A stretch of DNA of 64,000 bases, taken from assembly GCF_000690905.1 (NCBI RefSeq), contig NZ_JMCL01000009.1, positions 1 through 64,000 of the forward strand. The letters are read 5' to 3'. The position numbers and the translations under genes are program-made. Positions 1-9,987 of the stretch are shown in pieces (positions within the stretch are counted from its first letter, which is position 1; every line of letters begins with the position of its first letter). The notes beneath the pieces are model-generated. The model saw only the letters and a program-made list of their open reading frames with translations. It had not been told where the DNA came from and did not search any database. This stretch comes from Pseudomonas sp. Ant30-3 (GTDB taxonomy: Bacteria; Pseudomonadota; Gammaproteobacteria; Pseudomonadales; Pseudomonadaceae).

Positions 1-1
1 C

Positions 2-430
2 CCCCCCCCCCCCCGCCACACCGCCAGCTGCGAAGAGCAGCAAGGCGCCGGCGCGCACACCGATTACGGATGCATCACGCTGCTGTACCAGGACGCGGCG
101 GGCGGACTGCAAGTGCGCAATGTGCACGGTGAGTGGATTGATGCTCCGCCAATCGACGGCACGTTTGTCGTCAACCTCGGCGACATGATGGCGCGCTGGA
201 GCAACGATCGTTACCTGTCGACGCCGCACCGGGTGATCAGTCCGTTGGGGGTGGATCGCTATTCGATGCCGTTCTTTGCCGAGCCCCATCCCGACACCAT
301 TATCGAGTGCCTGCCCGGCTGTCAGGGACCAGAGCATCCAGCGAAATACCCCGCGACCACCTGCGCTGAATTTCTGCTGTCGCGCTTCGCCGATACTTAC
401 GCCTATCGACGGGATTCGCTGATGGCCTGA
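2..430 (+). CDS. 2OG-Fe(II) oxygenase, isopenicillin N synthase family (5' partial)
   Basis: This is the C-terminal part of a non-haem iron, 2-oxoglutarate-dependent dioxygenase; the start lies before the window. Read in frame from base 2, the fragment shows the jelly-roll metal ligands: HTD (H19, D21 of the visible fragment) and the distal His in STPHRV (about residue 76). The 2-oxoglutarate-binding pair follows as RYS (R86, S88). The substrate is unknown. Family members of this kind are common in pseudomonads next to purine catabolism genes, and the next gene is a deaminase. The first 14 bases are all C and read as four prolines, so the extreme 5' end may not be reliable. Confidence 0.85.
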   Translation, partial: PPPPRHTASCEEQQGAGAHTDYGCITLLYQDAAGGLQVRNVHGEWIDAPPIDGTFVVNLGDMMARWSNDRYLSTPHRVISPLGVDRYSMPFFAEPHPDTIIECLPGCQGPEHPAKYPATTCAEFLLSRFADTYAYRRDSLMA

Positions 431-499
431 ACCGGCTGGTCAGGTTTTGCCAATTGTTTCGACGAGCACCTGTAGAATGCCGCCATCTGCAACTGATGA

Positions 500-1462
<963 letters not shown>

Positions 1463-1557
1463 ATCGATCAAACATCAGTTACCGAGCGTAGCCGCGCTCT
1501 GAGGTCGGAACGCAGAGCGTCCCGGCTGCCGGACAGAGCGTGGCAACGATCCCAAGC

Positions 1558-2295
1558 CTAGGCTATCTCCAGCTCGGTCTCTTTGGCGAAGCGGTGAATT
1601 TCCCGTTGCCCCGCCGCAGTCACTTGCAAAGCCCGAGAATCGTTCGGCAAGCTCAGCCAGCCCGACTGCATGAACAATTGCAGCAGCGCCGCGCCCAATG
1701 ACCCACCCATATGCGGGCGTCGCTCGCTCCAGTCAGGACACGCGCACGCAGCTTTGCTGCTGGTGTGCGCCAGCGCTTGAACATACACACCCCGGTTCGC
1801 CAACTGCGTAGCGCCCTTATGGGTGATCGACACTCGCCGGTCGAATTGCTCGATCCAGCCAGCATCCAGCAAACGCTGATAAAGGTCTGCAGCCAGGGTG
1901 CCGCCCAGATGATCGTCGCAGAGCCGGGCGCGCAGCAATGAAGAAGGCGCGGTCTGAGGTTTCGGGATGGGAATGGGGGTAGTGCGCTTGAACACGTCAG
2001 GGACTTCCCGCGGCGTGCTGGCAATCGTCGCGCTGGCCAGTGCCTCTATGGCGGCGCCTATTTCAGGGGCGGCCAGGCGGAAAAATCGCTTGCGACCGCG
2101 GGTTTCAACTTTTAACAGACCTCCGGCGGACAAACGCCCCAGGTGTGCACTGGCCGAAGAGGGTGACAGCCTGGCCAGCAGCGCCAGCTCTTCGGTTTGT
2201 CGCGCCGAGCCATCCATCAAGGCCCACATCATTGCGCTGCGCTTTGGGTCAGCCAGCAACGTGGCAATCTGGCTGATGCAAGGTGCATGTTCCAT
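1558..2295 (-). CDS. ArsR-family winged-helix transcriptional regulator
   Basis: A 245-residue regulator. The N-terminal 90 residues form an ArsR-type winged helix (ISQIATLLADPKRSAMM, then a recognition helix around LSPSSASAHLGRL). A C-terminal domain (about 130-245) is typical of the longer ArsR-like proteins of proteobacteria. There is no metal-binding Cys cluster in the helix-turn-helix, so it is unlikely to sense arsenite. The open frame continues 90 codons upstream of the chosen start. I take the ATG at 2295 because GGGAG lies just before it and the domain begins there. Its target is unknown; it is followed by a convergent deaminase and preceded by a LysR gene on the same strand. Confidence 0.8.
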   Translation of the reverse strand: MEHAPCISQIATLLADPKRSAMMWALMDGSARQTEELALLARLSPSSASAHLGRLSAGGLLKVETRGRKRFFRLAAPEIGAAIEALASATIASTPREVPDVFKRTTPIPIPKPQTAPSSLLRARLCDDHLGGTLAADLYQRLLDAGWIEQFDRRVSITHKGATQLANRGVYVQALAHTSSKAACACPDWSERRPHMGGSLGAALLQLFMQSGWLSLPNDSRALQVTAAGQREIHRFAKETELEIA

Positions 2296-2609
2296 GTATT
2301 CACTCCCTGTTGAATCGTTTCGTCTACTGCTCGGAGACATCTTGACCAGTAATGTGTCATCGGCCAAGACGGGAAAACCGCCGTTTATCGGGCGAAGCCA
2401 TCGCCTACCCAGGCCAGCGCTTTGCAGCTTCGCGAAGGAAAAGAAAATCACCGCAGGGATTTGTCGATCAATCGCGGACGCGCCACGGTGGATTCGGCGG
2501 TGCGCATATGAGGCGGCCCACAGTATAAGCCTGTTAACTGCCGCATCCTGCCCTTCAGAAACCATTGGTGGTGATAGTTCCTGAGAGAAATTTCGCTATT
2601 TTCCTGCGA
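2296..2609. other. Intergenic region upstream of the ArsR gene
   Basis: This 314-bp stretch lies between the LysR stop and the ArsR start, both on the minus strand. It should carry the ArsR promoter. I see no complete gene, no strong inverted repeat and no convincing terminator. Confidence 0.5.
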
Positions 2610-3539
2610 CTAATGACCGATCGCCGAGAAAGCCGGGAACTGACTACTCAATTGGGCGCATCGGCTGGCAAGCATTTCCCGCAAAAGGTTCACAGGCTTA
2701 CTCAACTGTGCGCGATGTGCGCACAACAGATTCAGCGGAGCACGCTCGCAGAGCAGTTCCGGCAGCAATACTTTCAAACGACCGGCCAGCACGTCAGCCG
2801 CAACATCCAGCCAGGATTTGTAGGCGATGCCCGCGCCCGCGAGCGCCCATAAACGCACGACATCGGCATCGTCACTGAAACGATCTCCACTGACGGTCAG
2901 ACCGACCTCGCGCTTGCCATCGTGAAAACTCCAGTGATCGTGAACCCGGCTGCCCAGCATGAACAGCAGGCAATTGTGCTGAGCCAGCTGCTCCAGTTGC
3001 CGCGGCTCACCGTGCCGGGCCAGGTAAGCGGGCGCCGCACACAAAACCCGGCGGTTTTGCGCGGCGATCGGCAACGCCACCAGACTTGAGTCCTCTGGTT
3101 CGCCGTAGCGCAGGGCAATGTCCACGGGTTGGCGAAAAAGGTCGGCAATGCGGTCGCCGAGCAACAGCCGCACCGTGAGCTTCGGGTGCTCGCGCTGGAA
3201 TTCGTCCAGCCAGGGCAGCAGCACGTTACGGCCGAAATCCGAGGGTGCGGACAGCTGCAATATGCCGCTGACCTGATCCTGGCCACTTTTCAACAAACGA
3301 CGGCCTTCTTCAAGATTGCTCAGGGCGGCCCGGGCATATTCGAGAAAACCTTCGCCTTCAGCGGTCAGACGCAGACTGCGTGTCGAACGGGCGAGCAAGC
3401 GTGCGCCGAGTTGCAGTTCGATGCGCTTCAACGCCGCGCTGGCTACAGCAGCGGACATATCCATGACCCGCGCCGCTGCCGACAGGCTGCCGAGATCCGC
3501 CGCGCGAACAAACAGCTGCAGGTCATCGAAACGCAGCAT
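2610..3539 (-). CDS. LysR-family transcriptional regulator
   Basis: A 309-residue LysR-type regulator. The N-terminal helix-turn-helix is at residues 1-60 (SLSAAARVMDMS, AALKRIELQLGARL), followed by the periplasmic-binding-like effector domain (about 90-295). The ATG at 3539 is preferred over one seven codons earlier because it begins the canonical MLRFDDLQLF start of the family. It is divergent from the monooxygenase/oxidoreductase pair at 3660-4999, the classic LysR layout, so it probably regulates that pair through the 120-bp gap between them. The effector is unknown, perhaps a quinone or other electrophile given the targets. Confidence 0.9.
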   Translation of the reverse strand: MLRFDDLQLFVRAADLGSLSAAARVMDMSAAVASAALKRIELQLGARLLARSTRSLRLTAEGEGFLEYARAALSNLEEGRRLLKSGQDQVSGILQLSAPSDFGRNVLLPWLDEFQREHPKLTVRLLLGDRIADLFRQPVDIALRYGEPEDSSLVALPIAAQNRRVLCAAPAYLARHGEPRQLEQLAQHNCLLFMLGSRVHDHWSFHDGKREVGLTVSGDRFSDDADVVRLWALAGAGIAYKSWLDVAADVLAGRLKVLLPELLCERAPLNLLCAHRAQLSKPVNLLREMLASRCAQLSSQFPAFSAIGH

Positions 3540-3659
3540 GATTGAGCCCCTGATTATCAAAAAAATATTGAAAGAGACTGCTCTTTTAGCGGGTTTTATC
3601 TTGCAGCGAAATAGCTAATCATCCTCCATCCTGAATAACCTTCACTGCCGGAGCCGACC

Positions 3660-3953
3660 ATGTCCCAAGCCTTTACTGCCATCGCCACCCTGATTGCCAA
3701 ACCGGGTCAGCAAGAAGCCCTTGAACAGCACCTGCGCGCTTTGGTTGAACCTACCCGCGCCGAGGCCGGTTGCGGTCAATACGATCTGCATCAGGACCTG
3801 TCGAATCCGCTGGCTTTTTACATGATCGAACAATGGAGCAGCGACGAGGCTCTGCAAGCACACGACGCCAGTGCGCACATCCAGAACTTCCGCGCCAAGG
3901 CCGACGCGTTTCTTGAACACTTCGAGCTCAAGCGCCTGCGCTCGGTGGCCTGA
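3660..3953 (+). CDS. Antibiotic biosynthesis monooxygenase (ABM) domain protein, putative quinol monooxygenase
   Basis: A 97-residue single-domain ABM-fold protein, the usual length for YgiN-like quinol monooxygenases. The typical strand-helix order is visible: AIATLIAKPGQQEALEQHL, then YDLHQDLSNPLAFYMIEQW, then a C-terminal FLEHFELKRL strand. Such proteins act as small dimeric cofactor-free oxygenases on quinols or related aromatics. The start follows GGAG. It lies 32 bp before a zinc-type quinone oxidoreductase and is divergent from a LysR gene. This suggests a small inducible operon handling quinones or other electrophiles. Confidence 0.85.
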   Translation: MSQAFTAIATLIAKPGQQEALEQHLRALVEPTRAEAGCGQYDLHQDLSNPLAFYMIEQWSSDEALQAHDASAHIQNFRAKADAFLEHFELKRLRSVA

Positions 3954-3985
3954 ACCCCTCTTCTATTACCGTCCGGGAATCCTTC

Positions 3986-4999
3986 ATGAAAGCCATTGCC
4001 TATTACACCTCGCTGCCGATCAGCGACGAAAAGTCCCTGCAGGATATCGAGCTGCCTTCGCCGGTTGCCGGCCCGCGCGACCTGCTGGTGGAAGTCAAAG
4101 CCATCTCGGTTAATCCAGTGGATACAAAAATCCGCCAGAACGTCCAGCCGGAAGATGGCGCTGCGAAGGTGCTGGGCTGGGATGTTGCCGGTGTGGTCAA
4201 GGAAGTCGGCAGCGAAGTGACCTTGTTCAAGGCTGGCGACAAGGTGTTTTACGCCGGTTCCATCGCCCGCGCCGGCGGCAACAGCGAGCTGCACGTGGTC
4301 GATGAGCGCATCGTCGGCCACATGCCGAAGACCCTCGGTTTTGCCGAAGCCGCCGCCCTGCCGCTGACCGCGATCACCGCGTGGGAGCTGCTGTTCGAGC
4401 GGCTGCAGGTGCGCGAGGGTAAAACCGATGAAGGGCAGAGTCTGCTGATCGTGGGTGCTGCCGGCGGCGTCGGCTCGATCCTGACTCAGCTGGCGCATCA
4501 GTTGACAGGGCTGAAAGTGATCGGCACCGCCTCGCGTCCGCAAACCCAGAGCTGGGTGCGCGACCTGGGCGCCGACCTGATCATCGATCACAGCCAGCCG
4601 CTGAGCGAGGAGCTCAAACGCGCCGGCGTCAGGCAGGTGACGCACGTTGCCAGCCTGACCGAGACCGGGCATCACCTTGATCAATTGGTGGAAGCGTTGG
4701 CACCACAAGGCAAACTCGCGCTGATCGACGATCCCAAGTCACTGGACGTAACCAAACTCAAGCGCAAGAGCCTGTCGCTGCACTGGGAGTTCATGTACAC
4801 CCGCTCGCTGTTTGAAACGCCGGACATGATCGAGCAGCACAAACTGCTCAATCGCGTGGCGCAGTTGGTCGATGAGGGCACATTGAAGACGACGGTCGGT
4901 GAGCATTTCGGAACCATCAATGCGGCCAACCTGCGCCGCGCACATGAACTGCTGGAAAGCGGCAAGTCGAAAGGCAAGATTGTGCTCGAAGGTTTCTGA
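3986..4999 (+). CDS. Zinc-type alcohol dehydrogenase-like protein (quinone oxidoreductase family)
   Basis: A 337-residue MDR-superfamily NADPH-dependent oxidoreductase. The N-terminal GroES-like domain (about 1-130) carries VNPVDTKIR and GWDVAGVV. A Rossmann domain follows with the nucleotide loop VGAAGGVGSI (about residues 155-164). The zinc-binding cysteines of true alcohol dehydrogenases are absent, which fits the zinc-independent QOR/ZADH subgroup. It probably reduces quinones or enones. It is the second gene of the LysR-controlled pair. A 70-base REP-type inverted repeat lies just downstream and could help end transcription. Confidence 0.88.
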   Translation: MKAIAYYTSLPISDEKSLQDIELPSPVAGPRDLLVEVKAISVNPVDTKIRQNVQPEDGAAKVLGWDVAGVVKEVGSEVTLFKAGDKVFYAGSIARAGGNSELHVVDERIVGHMPKTLGFAEAAALPLTAITAWELLFERLQVREGKTDEGQSLLIVGAAGGVGSILTQLAHQLTGLKVIGTASRPQTQSWVRDLGADLIIDHSQPLSEELKRAGVRQVTHVASLTETGHHLDQLVEALAPQGKLALIDDPKSLDVTKLKRKSLSLHWEFMYTRSLFETPDMIEQHKLLNRVAQLVDEGTLKTTVGEHFGTINAANLRRAHELLESGKSKGKIVLEGF

Positions 5000-5005
5000 A
5001 GATCA

Positions 5006-5075
5006 AAAGATCGCAGGCTTCGCCAGCTCCTACGGATGTTTCCCACAGTTGAATCCGTAGGAGCCTGCGATCTTT
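5006..5075. repeat. REP-type inverted repeat
   Basis: Two imperfect arms (AAAGATCGCAGGC...CTCCTACGGAT and its complement ATCCGTAGGAG...CTGCGATCTTT) face each other across a short AT-rich loop. The same GATCGCAG...AGCTCC family recurs at 34414-34522. The element could fold as an RNA hairpin downstream of the oxidoreductase gene. Confidence 0.75.
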
Positions 5076-5176
5076 GCCGTCAGTCCGAAGGTTGACCTCT
5101 GTCACAACTGCAGGGTTAATCGGGTCTACAATCGAAGCCTCTGCAAGACAATCTTTTACGCAAAGGGAGGTCAGCA

Positions 5177-5344
5177 ATGAAGATCCTGATAAAAGAATTG
5201 GCAAAATCCCAATGGCAGGTCCGTCTGGACCAGCATAGCGTGACATTCCGCAGCGAAGCCGAAGCTCGCGCTTTCACCCGCACCCTTGAAGCGCGCCTGC
5301 ACGCCCCTCATCAGTTCCCCGACCAGCAGCGCGCCGCTGGCTGA
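5177..5344 (+). CDS. Small conserved-looking hypothetical protein (55 aa)
   Basis: A 55-residue basic, soluble protein starting MKILIKELAKSQWQ and ending QQRAAG. The ATG at 5177 is preceded by a near-perfect ribosome site AGGGAGG seven bases upstream, which is the best support that it is real. The composition (SEAEARAFTRTLEARL) suggests one amphipathic helix after a short beta segment. No signal peptide or cysteine. It ends 9 bp before the convergent stop of the exporter gene. Function unknown. Confidence 0.65.
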   Translation: MKILIKELAKSQWQVRLDQHSVTFRSEAEARAFTRTLEARLHAPHQFPDQQRAAG

Positions 5345-5353
5345 GGTTCTTCC

Positions 5354-6550
5354 TCAAACCTGGGCTTGAACCAGCGCCCGGGCATTTTGCAAACGCCGGG
5401 TGAGCATCGCCGCGCTCACCACCAGAATTGCACACAGGCTGATGACCATGGCCATCGGCACGGCCGTGCCATCGTATAAAAAACCCACCAGCCAGGCAGC
5501 GCCCGCAGCGACACTGAATTGCAGACAACCGAGCAGCGCCGAGGCGCTACCCGCACGAGCACCCTGCCCGTTCATTGCACAGGCCGAGGCGTTCGGCAGA
5601 ATGCAGCCCAGGCTGGCCATGCAGATAAACAACGGCACCAGCAGCGGCCACAATTGTTCGGTGTGCAGCGAACTGACCACAAGTAAAGCCAGCGCAGCCA
5701 CTAGGTAAACCCACACCGCGCGCACCAGCAAGAAGGCCGGACCACGCTTTGCGAGCATCCGCGCATTGATCTGCGCCACCAGAATGAACCCCGCCGCATT
5801 GGTGCCGAACAGCCAACCGAAATGTTCAGCCGGCACGCCGTAGAGTTTGATGAACACGAAGGGCGAACCGGTGATGTAGGCGAACATCCCGGCGATGGCG
5901 ATGCCGCCGGTCAGCGCGTGGCCGAGGAAGATCGGGTCTGACAACAACCGCCCGTATTGACGCAGCGCACCTGACAATGGCTGACGTGGCGCATCGGCAG
6001 GCATGCTCTCCGGCAATCCAAGCGCCACGGCCAGCGCCGCCAGTGCACTGAAACCCGTCAGCGCGAGGAAGATCGACTGCCAACCCGTCGTGTTGACCAG
6101 CAACCCGCCCAGCATTGGCGCGAGAATCGGCGCCAGGCCCATCACCAGCATCAATTGCGAAAAGACTTTGGCCGAGCCCACGGCATCGCATTTATCGCTG
6201 ACAATCGCCCGCGAAATCACCATCCCCGCACAACCGCCCAACGCCTGAATGAAACGCGCAGCGATCAGCCATTCGAGGTTGGGCGCATAAGCGCACGCCA
6301 AGGACGCAGCAGTGAAGAGACCGACGCCGGCCAGCAACGGAATCCGTCGCCCGAAGCGATCCGCCACAGGTCCGTACAGCAATTGACCAATCGACAAACC
6401 AAGGAAATACGCCGCCAGCGTGAGCTGGACGTGTGCTTCGTCGGTGCCGAATGCCAGCGCCATGGTCGGGAACGCCGGCAGATAGAAATCTATCGCCAGC
6501 GGCCCAAATGCGCTCAAGGCGCCAAGTATCAAGATGGTACGGAAGTTCAT
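5354..6550 (-). CDS. Bcr/CflA-family multidrug efflux transporter (MFS)
   Basis: A 398-residue major facilitator with about 12 hydrophobic segments. The family signature after TM2 is seen as GPVADRFGRRIPLL, and the first helix carries GALSAFGPLAIDFYLPAFP, characteristic of the Bcr/CflA DHA1 drug:H+ antiporters. Located in the inner membrane; it exports drugs or small metabolites by proton antiport. Single gene, convergent with the 55-residue ORF and separated from copZ by 127 bp. The substrate cannot be inferred. Confidence 0.9.
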   Translation of the reverse strand: MNFRTILILGALSAFGPLAIDFYLPAFPTMALAFGTDEAHVQLTLAAYFLGLSIGQLLYGPVADRFGRRIPLLAGVGLFTAASLACAYAPNLEWLIAARFIQALGGCAGMVISRAIVSDKCDAVGSAKVFSQLMLVMGLAPILAPMLGGLLVNTTGWQSIFLALTGFSALAALAVALGLPESMPADAPRQPLSGALRQYGRLLSDPIFLGHALTGGIAIAGMFAYITGSPFVFIKLYGVPAEHFGWLFGTNAAGFILVAQINARMLAKRGPAFLLVRAVWVYLVAALALLVVSSLHTEQLWPLLVPLFICMASLGCILPNASACAMNGQGARAGSASALLGCLQFSVAAGAAWLVGFLYDGTAVPMAMVISLCAILVVSAAMLTRRLQNARALVQAQV

Positions 6551-6677
6551 CGGGCATCCAGTGGGACAAGTCGGCAGCCACCTAGTCTAGCTGCGCGGGA
6601 ACGCCTTGAACATCCGATAGGTCGCTAACTATTAATCCCGGATGATGAAATGCTCCCTCGGGTATTGATGTCTGGGC

Positions 6678-6875
6678 TCAGGCGACTTTCGCTTCGTAGC
6701 CTTCTTCAGTAATGGCAGCAATCACCTGGTCGACCGTCAGCGCACTCTCAACGCCGACTTCTTTTGCCGCCAGATCGATCCGCACACTGGCCGCTGGATC
6801 CTTAGCCTGCAGCGCCTGGGTGATGGCTTTTACGCAATGCCCGCACGACATACCTTGAACGTTGAATACCTGCAT
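6678..6875 (-). CDS. copZ: CopZ-like copper chaperone
   Basis: A 65-residue single heavy-metal-associated (HMA) domain protein with the metal site GMSCGHC (C11, C14) after the first strand. It binds Cu(I) in the cytosol and delivers it to CopA or CueR. The ATG at 6875 is chosen over an upstream start because AGGAG precedes it and the HMA fold begins there. A CueR-type operator-promoter lies at 6904-6934, so it should be induced by copper. It is encoded close to but not cotranscribed with copA. Confidence 0.93.
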   Translation of the reverse strand: MQVFNVQGMSCGHCVKAITQALQAKDPAASVRIDLAAKEVGVESALTVDQVIAAITEEGYEAKVA

Positions 6876-6903
6876 GGGATGACTCCTTTGATAGGTTGCG
6901 TGC

Positions 6904-6934
6904 AGTGTCGAGCTTGCCACCATGGCAAGGTCAA
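6904..6934 (-). promoter_or_regulatory. CueR-type promoter/operator of copZ
   Basis: On the minus strand: -35 TTGACC (6929-6934), a 19-base spacer holding the palindrome CTTGCCANNNTGGCAAG, and -10 GACACT (6904-6909). The overlong 19-bp spacer is the hallmark of promoters activated by MerR-family metal sensors through DNA distortion. A second copy precedes copA at 7534-7564. Confidence 0.85.
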
Positions 6935-7020
6935 GTTCTGCCGTGAACGGCCGGGCTGGCAATCGGCGCCGCGCTCGGCCAAGCTGCATGCATCAATGAC
7001 TTGATTCAGGAGATTCAGCC

Positions 7021-7404
7021 ATGCGCTGGTCAGCTTTCAGCCTGTTTGGCTTGCTCAGCCTTTTCGCCGCTACGCCCTACGTCAACGCTGCCCCGGTGGA
7101 TTACGGCGTGCTGATCATTTCCCGCGAGCGCCTGGAAGTCTCGACCAATTGCGAAATTGGCGTGTACATCCAGGATCAGTTGTCGGCGCGGCTGTTCCAG
7201 GAACAGAGCACATCGTTCAACCTGCCGCCGGGTAACGTCTCGCTGCGTCTCAAGCTACTGCCGGGCCAGGCACCGGGTTGCAACCCCGGCATGCTTGCCC
7301 CGGGTTCGCAGAACATCACCCTCGAGGCAGGGGATGTGCTGAAGTTCCGGATCGCGATGACGCAGGAAGGCATGTATTTGAAGCCTGCTGCGCTCGACTA
7401 TTGA
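7021..7404 (+). CDS. Predicted exported protein of unknown function
   Basis: A 127-residue protein with a Sec signal peptide (MRWSAFSLFGLLSLFAATPYVNAA, cleavage near residue 24). The mature part is about 100 residues and beta-rich. It has two cysteines (in TNCEIGVYI and APGCNPG) that could form a disulfide, and it is likely periplasmic. It has no HMA or Met/His-rich copper motif. It sits between copZ (divergent) and copA (same strand, 189 bp on, separated by a REP element). Position suggests but does not prove a link with copper. I do not recognise the family. Confidence 0.75.
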   Translation: MRWSAFSLFGLLSLFAATPYVNAAPVDYGVLIISRERLEVSTNCEIGVYIQDQLSARLFQEQSTSFNLPPGNVSLRLKLLPGQAPGCNPGMLAPGSQNITLEAGDVLKFRIAMTQEGMYLKPAALDY

Positions 7405-7417
7405 TCTCCGGCCACCC

Positions 7418-7503
7418 GTAGGAGCAAGCTTGCTCGCGATCGTCGACAGTGCGGTGTAACTGAACGACCGCGCTGATTTTATCGCGAGCAAGCTTGCTCC
7501 GAC
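7418..7503. repeat. REP doublet (inverted pair)
   Basis: Inverted arms of the GTAGGAGCAAGCTTGCTCGCGAT family face each other across about 40 bases. It lies between the exported-protein gene and the copA promoter. Confidence 0.8.
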
Positions 7504-7533
7504 AGCGTTCTTGGATGGGTTGAAAATTGGCGC

Positions 7534-7564
7534 TTGACCTTGCCAGCGTGGCAAGGTTGATCCT
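7534..7564 (+). promoter_or_regulatory. CueR-type promoter/operator of copA
   Basis: -35 TTGACC (7534-7539), 19-base spacer with the dyad CCTTGCCAGCGTGGCAAGG, and -10 GATCCT (7559-7564). Same architecture as the copZ operator at 6904-6934. It starts 60 bases before the copA ATG, and cueR itself lies at the end of the transcript. Confidence 0.87.
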
Positions 7565-7593
7565 GTAGGCATCTACTACAGGGAGCGCGACCG

Positions 7594-9987
7594 ATGTCCG
7601 AATCCACCACATTTAATCTGCCGATTGCCGGCATGACCTGCGCCAGTTGCGCCGGGCGCGTCGAGCGCGCCCTGAGTAAAGTGGTCGGCGCCAGTGCGGT
7701 CAGCGTCAACCTGGCCACCGAACAGGCCCGCGTCCAGGCGCCCGGCGACAGCCTGCCAGCATTGATGGATGCCGTGGAACAGGCCGGATACAGCGTGCCC
7801 CGGCAGAGTCTCGAATTAAGCATCGAAGGCATGACCTGCGCCTCCTGCGTCGGTCGGGTCGAACGTGCGCTGGCCAAGGTATCCGGGGTGAAAAGTGTCA
7901 GCGTCAATCTGGCCAACGAGCGTGCTCACCTCGAACTGCTTGGGCAAATTGATCCGCAGACCCTGATCGCCGCTGTCGCCAAAGCGGGCTACAGCGCCAG
8001 CGTCTGGGAAGTCGAACAGCCGCAAACCGATCATCAGCAACAACGTCTGCACCGTGAGCGGCTGGCGCTGGTCATGGCGATTGCCCTTGCCCTGCCGCTG
8101 GTACTGCCGATGTTGCTGCAACCGTTCGGTGTGCACTGGATGCTGCCCGCATGGGCGCAGTTTGCATTGGCGACGCCGGTGCAATTCATCTTCGGTGCGC
8201 GTTTTTACGTGGCAGCGTGGAAAGCCGTGCGCGCCGGGGCCGGCAATATGGATCTACTGGTCGCCCTAGGCACGAGCGCCGGTTATGGCTTGAGTCTGTA
8301 CGAATGGGCGACCGCCGCCGGGCGCATGCCGCATCTGTATTTCGAAGCGTCCGCCGTGGTGATTGCGCTGGTGCTGCTGGGCAAATACCTGGAGAGCCGC
8401 GCCAAACGGCAGACCGCCGGCGCCATCCGCGCCCTCGAAGCGCTGCGTCCGGAGCGCGCGATTCAAGTGATCGATGGCCGCGAACAGGACGTCGCGATCA
8501 ACGCTTTGCGCCTCAACGATCTGGTCATGGTCAAACCTGGCGAACGTTTTCCGGTGGACGGTGAGGTGATCGAGGGTCAGAGCCATGCCGATGAAGCGCT
8601 GATCAGTGGCGAAAGCCTGCCGGTGCCGAAGCAGCCTGGGGATAAAGTCACCGGGGGCGCAATCAACGGTGAGGGCCGGCTGCTGGTGCGCACGCAAGCC
8701 TTGGGCGCAGAAACCGTGCTGGCGCGGATTATCCGTCTGGTCGAAGACGCGCAAGCGGCGAAGGCACCGATCCAGAAACTGGTGGATAAAGTCAGCCAGG
8801 TGTTTGTGCCAACCGTTCTGCTAATCGCGTTGGCGACGCTGATCGGTTGGTGGCTCTACGGAGCGCCCGTCGAGACAGCGCTGATCAACGCTGTCGCGGT
8901 TTTGGTCATAGCCTGTCCGTGCGCTCTTGGTCTCGCCACTCCGACTGCAATCATGGCCGGCACCGGCGTCGCCGCGCGCTATGGCATTTTGATCAAGGAC
9001 GCCGAAGCGCTCGAACGCGCCCATGAAGTCAGCGCGGTGGTGTTTGATAAAACCGGCACGCTGACCTCGGGCACGCCGCGCATCGCGCATTTGAGCGCAA
9101 TCGCTGGTGACGAAAGCGCCTTGTTGCAAATGGCCGGGGCGCTGCAACGCGGCAGTGAACACCCTCTGGCCAAAGCCGTACTGGACGCTTGCGCCGAACG
9201 CGGTCTAACCGTTGCCGATATCCGCGACAGTCAGTCGCTGACGGGGCGCGGCATCGCCGGCAGCCTTGATGGCCGACGTCTGGCGCTGGGCAATCGTCGC
9301 CTGCTGGACGAAAGCGTTTTGCCAGCGGGTGAGCTGGCCGAATCTGCCGCCGCATGGGAAGCCGAAGGCCGCACGTTGTCTTGGCTGATCGAACAAAGCC
9401 CCACCCCCGCAGTGCTCGGGTTGTTCGCGTTCGGTGACACGTTGAAACCCGGCGCGCTGCAAGCGGTGCAGCAACTGCGCGAGCGCCACATCAGCAGTCA
9501 TCTGCTGACGGGTGACAATCGCGGCAGCGCCCGCGTGGTCGCCGAAGCGCTGGGCATCGAGGATGTCTACGCTGAAGTGCTGCCGGCCGACAAAGCCGCG
9601 ACGGTCGCGACGCTGAAGAAAACCGGTGTGGTCGCAATGGTCGGCGATGGCATCAACGACGCACCGGCCCTGGCGGCTGCGGACATCGGCATTGCCATGG
9701 GCGGCGGCACCGATGTCGCGATGCACGCCGCCGGGATCACCCTGATGCGCGGCGATCCTCGACTGGTGCCGGCCGCGCTGGAAATCAGCCGCAAGACCTA
9801 CGCGAAAATTCGTCAGAATCTGTTCTGGGCATTTGTCTACAACCTGATCGGTATTCCGCTGGCGGTTTTCGGCTTCCTCAATCCGGTACTGGCCGGCGCG
9901 GCGATGGCGTTGTCGAGCGTCAGCGTGGTCAGCAATGCGTTACTGTTGAAAACCTGGAAACCCAAGGACCTGGAGGATGACCGATGA
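7594..9987 (+). CDS. copA: Cu(I)-exporting P1B-type ATPase CopA/CueA
   Basis: A 797-residue inner-membrane copper pump. Two N-terminal HMA domains carry GMTCASC sites (C16/C19 and C82/C85). The eight-helix transmembrane part has the intramembrane copper motif CPC (C441, C443). The phosphorylation loop is DKTGTLT (phospho-acceptor D485) and the hinge is [11 protein letters not shown]. It moves cytosolic Cu(I) to the periplasm using ATP. A GGGAG ribosome site precedes the ATG, and the CueR operator is just upstream. It overlaps cueR by four bases (ATGA), so pump and sensor are translated from one message. Confidence 0.97.
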   Translation: MSESTTFNLPIAGMTCASCAGRVERALSKVVGASAVSVNLATEQARVQAPGDSLPALMDAVEQAGYSVPRQSLELSIEGMTCASCVGRVERALAKVSGVKSVSVNLANERAHLELLGQIDPQTLIAAVAKAGYSASVWEVEQPQTDHQQQRLHRERLALVMAIALALPLVLPMLLQPFGVHWMLPAWAQFALATPVQFIFGARFYVAAWKAVRAGAGNMDLLVALGTSAGYGLSLYEWATAAGRMPHLYFEASAVVIALVLLGKYLESRAKRQTAGAIRALEALRPERAIQVIDGREQDVAINALRLNDLVMVKPGERFPVDGEVIEGQSHADEALISGESLPVPKQPGDKVTGGAINGEGRLLVRTQALGAETVLARIIRLVEDAQAAKAPIQKLVDKVSQVFVPTVLLIALATLIGWWLYGAPVETALINAVAVLVIACPCALGLATPTAIMAGTGVAARYGILIKDAEALERAHEVSAVVFDKTGTLTSGTPRIAHLSAIAGDESALLQMAGALQRGSEHPLAKAVLDACAERGLTVADIRDSQSLTGRGIAGSLDGRRLALGNRRLLDESVLPAGELAESAAAWEAEGRTLSWLIEQSPTPAVLGLFAFGDTLKPGALQAVQQLRERHISSHLLTGDNRGSARVVAEALGIEDVYAEVLPADKAATVATLKKTGVVAMVGDGINDAPALAAADIGIAMGGGTDVAMHAAGITLMRGDPRLVPAALEISRKTYAKIRQNLFWAFVYNLIGIPLAVFGFLNPVLAGAAMALSSVSVVSNALLLKTWKPKDLEDDR

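Noticed and set aside
2296..2565. N-terminal extension of the ArsR protein to 335 residues
   Set aside because: The extension has no domain. The ATG at 2295 has GGGAG upstream and begins the winged-helix domain.
7255..7612. Minus-strand open frames spanning the REP doublet and copA operator
   Set aside because: They run through a repeat and a well-supported promoter and have no coding features.
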